From Chrysomallon squamiferum (lineage: Eukaryota > Mollusca > Gastropoda > Neomphalida > Peltospiridae), in assembly GCA_012295275.1 (NCBI GenBank), contig CM022671.1, positions 5,015,565 through 5,079,564 on the forward strand: 64,000 bases of DNA, in the 5' to 3' direction. The notes below the pieces were generated by a model that was given only the letters and a program-made list of their open reading frames with translations, was not told the origin of the DNA and ran no database searches. This document shows, piece by piece, positions 61,991 through 64,000 of this stretch. Each line of letters starts with the position of its first letter. Within the stretch, counting starts at the first letter, position 1. The position numbers and the translations under genes are program-made.

Positions 61991-64000
61991 TTGAAAGCCA
62001 ACACAGATTATGTGTGATAACAAACCAAGTTAGGAGCATGTACAAACCTGTAAGGACTCCTGAAGTGATGCCATTTTTAGGGTTTTGTGTGTTTTCATAA
62101 ACTAACTTCCCACCATACCACAGAACAACACCTATAGCACCTGCAGCTACAAACCCAACACCTCCATTAAACACACCTGCAAAATACAAAATTTACACCT
62201 GCAAGATGTAAGATGAATCTCTTTTTTTTTTTTATTAAAAAAACAAGTTCAGGACAACAATTAACAATTTTCTGAAAAAATTCTACCAGTTTAGTTTTTT
62301 TTGTATGATTTCTAAAATTCAGTTTTAGACATAAAAATTCTTTAAACTCAAAAATCAACAACATACCATTTTCTGAATTAACATTTCGACTCACCCTGAG
62401 CTGCTGCCAGTTTTTTGCCGGCTTTGTAACTTCTCTCAATGTCCTTGTCATACAGATCCATTGTTTTTGTCTCAGCCGAGAACATGCGAACAGTGCGAAG
62501 ACTTGACAGAGACTCCTCAGCCTGTGTTCCTGCATCAGCCAGACAGTCTTGAAATCTCTTACGTAGCTTCTTCACAAATTTACCTGCAAGTAACATACAT
62601 TCAAAACTGTGTGAAGCTTATTATTATACGAACATTAAAATAAATGAACTAACAAACAAATGTCAGGAAAAAAAGATAAACAAACCAACAAACAAATAAT
62701 AATAAAAAAAAAAATTTATGAAAAATAAATAAATAAATAAATAAATAAGTAAATAAACAATTAAAATATTAACAATTAAAAAAAAAATAAAAATAAATAA
62801 TACAAAATATAAATAAATAATAAAAAGAAATTTGATATTCATTAGGATTAGCAATTATTATGTGAAACCTTTTATTTTATAAAATAAAATTATGAGCCTT
62901 TGATGAAGTTCAATAAACTAAAGAATAAATGAATTAAGATTTATGACACAACAATATATTTAAGAATTAATGTTATTAATTCAACATTATGAATAATGAA
63001 ATGTATCATTAATGACCAAATCTTACATTCACATAAGATATTCTTAATTACATGTCAAGAAAAATAGAAAGTTAATTAATTCAGCTTATGAAATAATGTA
63101 TTCATAACTATATATTAACCTTATATGTTATCTAGTTTAACAAATCAACTAGTAAGATAATATATTCCTAATGACATACTACAGATCTGATAAATTTAAT
63201 GATAGCCTTAATGCAAATATTATCTTTTCTATTGTTCATATAATGTAAATATATTCCAAATAACAAGTCACAGCTTGCAATCTAATTAAATGCAACCAAA
63301 TATATTAAAATAAATTCTAACAACTTAAACAAACACTTCTGTTCTTTCTTTTATTATTTTTAATTCTATTTTTCATTTAACATATATGTAATTGCTTGCA
63401 CTAAATTTTAATTAAATTGCATTACAAAAGTTTGTTGTATTCATAATTTATTCTTAACTATTTGTCATAGCTTACAGTAAAAACAAAAGTAATAATATTC
63501 ATTCATGTGAGACTAAACTGATTATTCGTGCATAACTAAATTCATTATTCAAGCATGTTCAAGTAGCATAAATTTCGACTGACAAAAATGTTTTCTATTT
63601 TTTTTTTTTTTAATTACATTATTATTGAAAAAAAAGTATTCCTTTTTGATGTTACCTGTCCTAATATTTATCATATATGCAAATATTTTTATAGATGAAT
63701 TCATTCTTTTTCAATTTAATTGTCTGGAAGACATTATTTCTAAAATGATATCTAAAAAAAATTATAAATAAGAAGCAACATTTAGCAATATTTCAAAAAC
63801 TATTTATATGTTCACAGTTTTTATGGTAAACTTGTATATTATTTTCAAAATCGTTTGTATATATTTTAAACACTGATAACTGCATGTTATAAAATAAGGA
63901 TGAAAAATGAGATGGTACAGTACCATACTGAACTGCTCCTAGCGACACAACTGGTACAACAGCCAGAAGAACACCTGTTAAGGCTGGGTTCAGGTAAAAC
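57531..64000 (-). CDS. ABCB10: ABCB10-like half ABC transporter, C-terminal 455 aa, runs off the right edge
   Basis: ABC exporter of the B subfamily; ABCB10 sits in the mitochondrial inner membrane and supports haem synthesis. Exons in gene order: 64000-63924 (partial), 62583-62395, 62176-62048, 61753-61680, 61268-61172, 60874-60813, 60382-60256, 59851-59718, 59191-59021, 58455-58333, 57716-57531. All junctions keep frame. The first part covers the end of the transmembrane domain ([49 protein letters not shown]). The nucleotide-binding domain is complete: A-loop region [10 protein letters not shown], Walker [11 protein letters not shown]-loop [10 protein letters not shown], signature [15 protein letters not shown], Walker B LLLLDE with D-loop TSALDAES, H-loop IAHRLST. 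A polar Ser/Asp-rich tail of about 25 residues ends it. The family (half-transporter, B type) is certain. ABCB10 rather than ABCB8 or ABCB9 is likely but not proven. The N-terminus lies outside. Confidence 0.9.
57967..57986. other. Perfect 7-bp hairpin in the last intron of the ABCB10-like gene
   Basis: GTGACCA and TGGTCAC around the loop CTGCAC. Short, of unknown meaning. Confidence 0.35.
59197..59247. repeat. AAT microsatellite in an ABCB10-like intron
   Basis: AAT units interrupted once, immediately next to the acceptor of the exon ending at 59191 (read on the minus strand). Confidence 0.85.
62640..63923. other. Large intron of the ABCB10-like gene
   Basis: Most of a 1340-bp intron between the exons 63924-64000 and 62395-62583. 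AT-rich, with AAAT units at 62720-62760. I see no exon in it; the frame joins correctly without one. Confidence 0.7.

Overview
The window is a piece of an AT-rich animal nuclear genome. All but one of the genes are split by short introns with GT-AG borders, and the non-coding DNA is crowded with simple repeats (AAT/ATT, AG, AC, TTTA) and poly-T tracts ahead of splice acceptors. The gene set (major vault protein, RNF34-type RING ligase, PIGK, argininosuccinate lyase, a KCTD protein, ABCB half-transporter) is generic for metazoans. A decayed tRNA-type SINE relic at about 55.4 kb resembles a family I know from molluscs, so a mollusc or another lophotrochozoan is my best guess. This is inference, not proof.

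Layout. 1-2.0 kb: upstream DNA and a probable 5' UTR exon. 2.2-10.6 kb (+): complete MVP, 13 coding exons, 864 aa. 16.5-21.4 kb (-): complete RNF34/RFFL-like E3 ligase, 8 coding exons including a 24-nt microexon, 331 aa. 25.4-26.4 kb (+): PIGK in one uninterrupted coding exon, ending before the usual C-terminal membrane helix. 31.7-40.8 kb (+): complete ASL, 16 coding exons, 463 aa. 45.9-47.5 kb (-): KCTD7/14-like BTB protein, 2 coding exons. 48.3-51.0 kb (+): poorly characterised Y_phosphatase3-like Cys phosphatase, 4 exons, 399 aa. 57.5-64.0 kb (-): C-terminal 455 aa of an ABCB10-like half-transporter that runs off the right edge. I assembled exons by hand; in every gene the reading frame is kept across all junctions.

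Orientation is mostly convergent and divergent pairs: MVP> <RNF34, RNF34< >PIGK, ASL> <KCTD, KCTD< >phosphatase, phosphatase> <ABCB10. The two divergent pairs may share promoters. The genes do not form one pathway: they cover vault particles, ubiquitin signalling, ER GPI-anchor attachment, urea-cycle/arginine metabolism, Cul3 adaptor or channel regulation, phosphatase signalling and organelle membrane transport.

No multi-gene system of a new kind is visible. The most interesting items are: an array in MVP intron 6 that copies the real 3' splice site several times; the intronless PIGK without its membrane anchor; the phosphatase with a long insertion; a pogo/Tigger-like transposon fossil with TA target duplication; a TTTCA/TTTTA repeat acting as the polypyrimidine tract of an ASL exon; and a near-perfect 34-bp palindrome.
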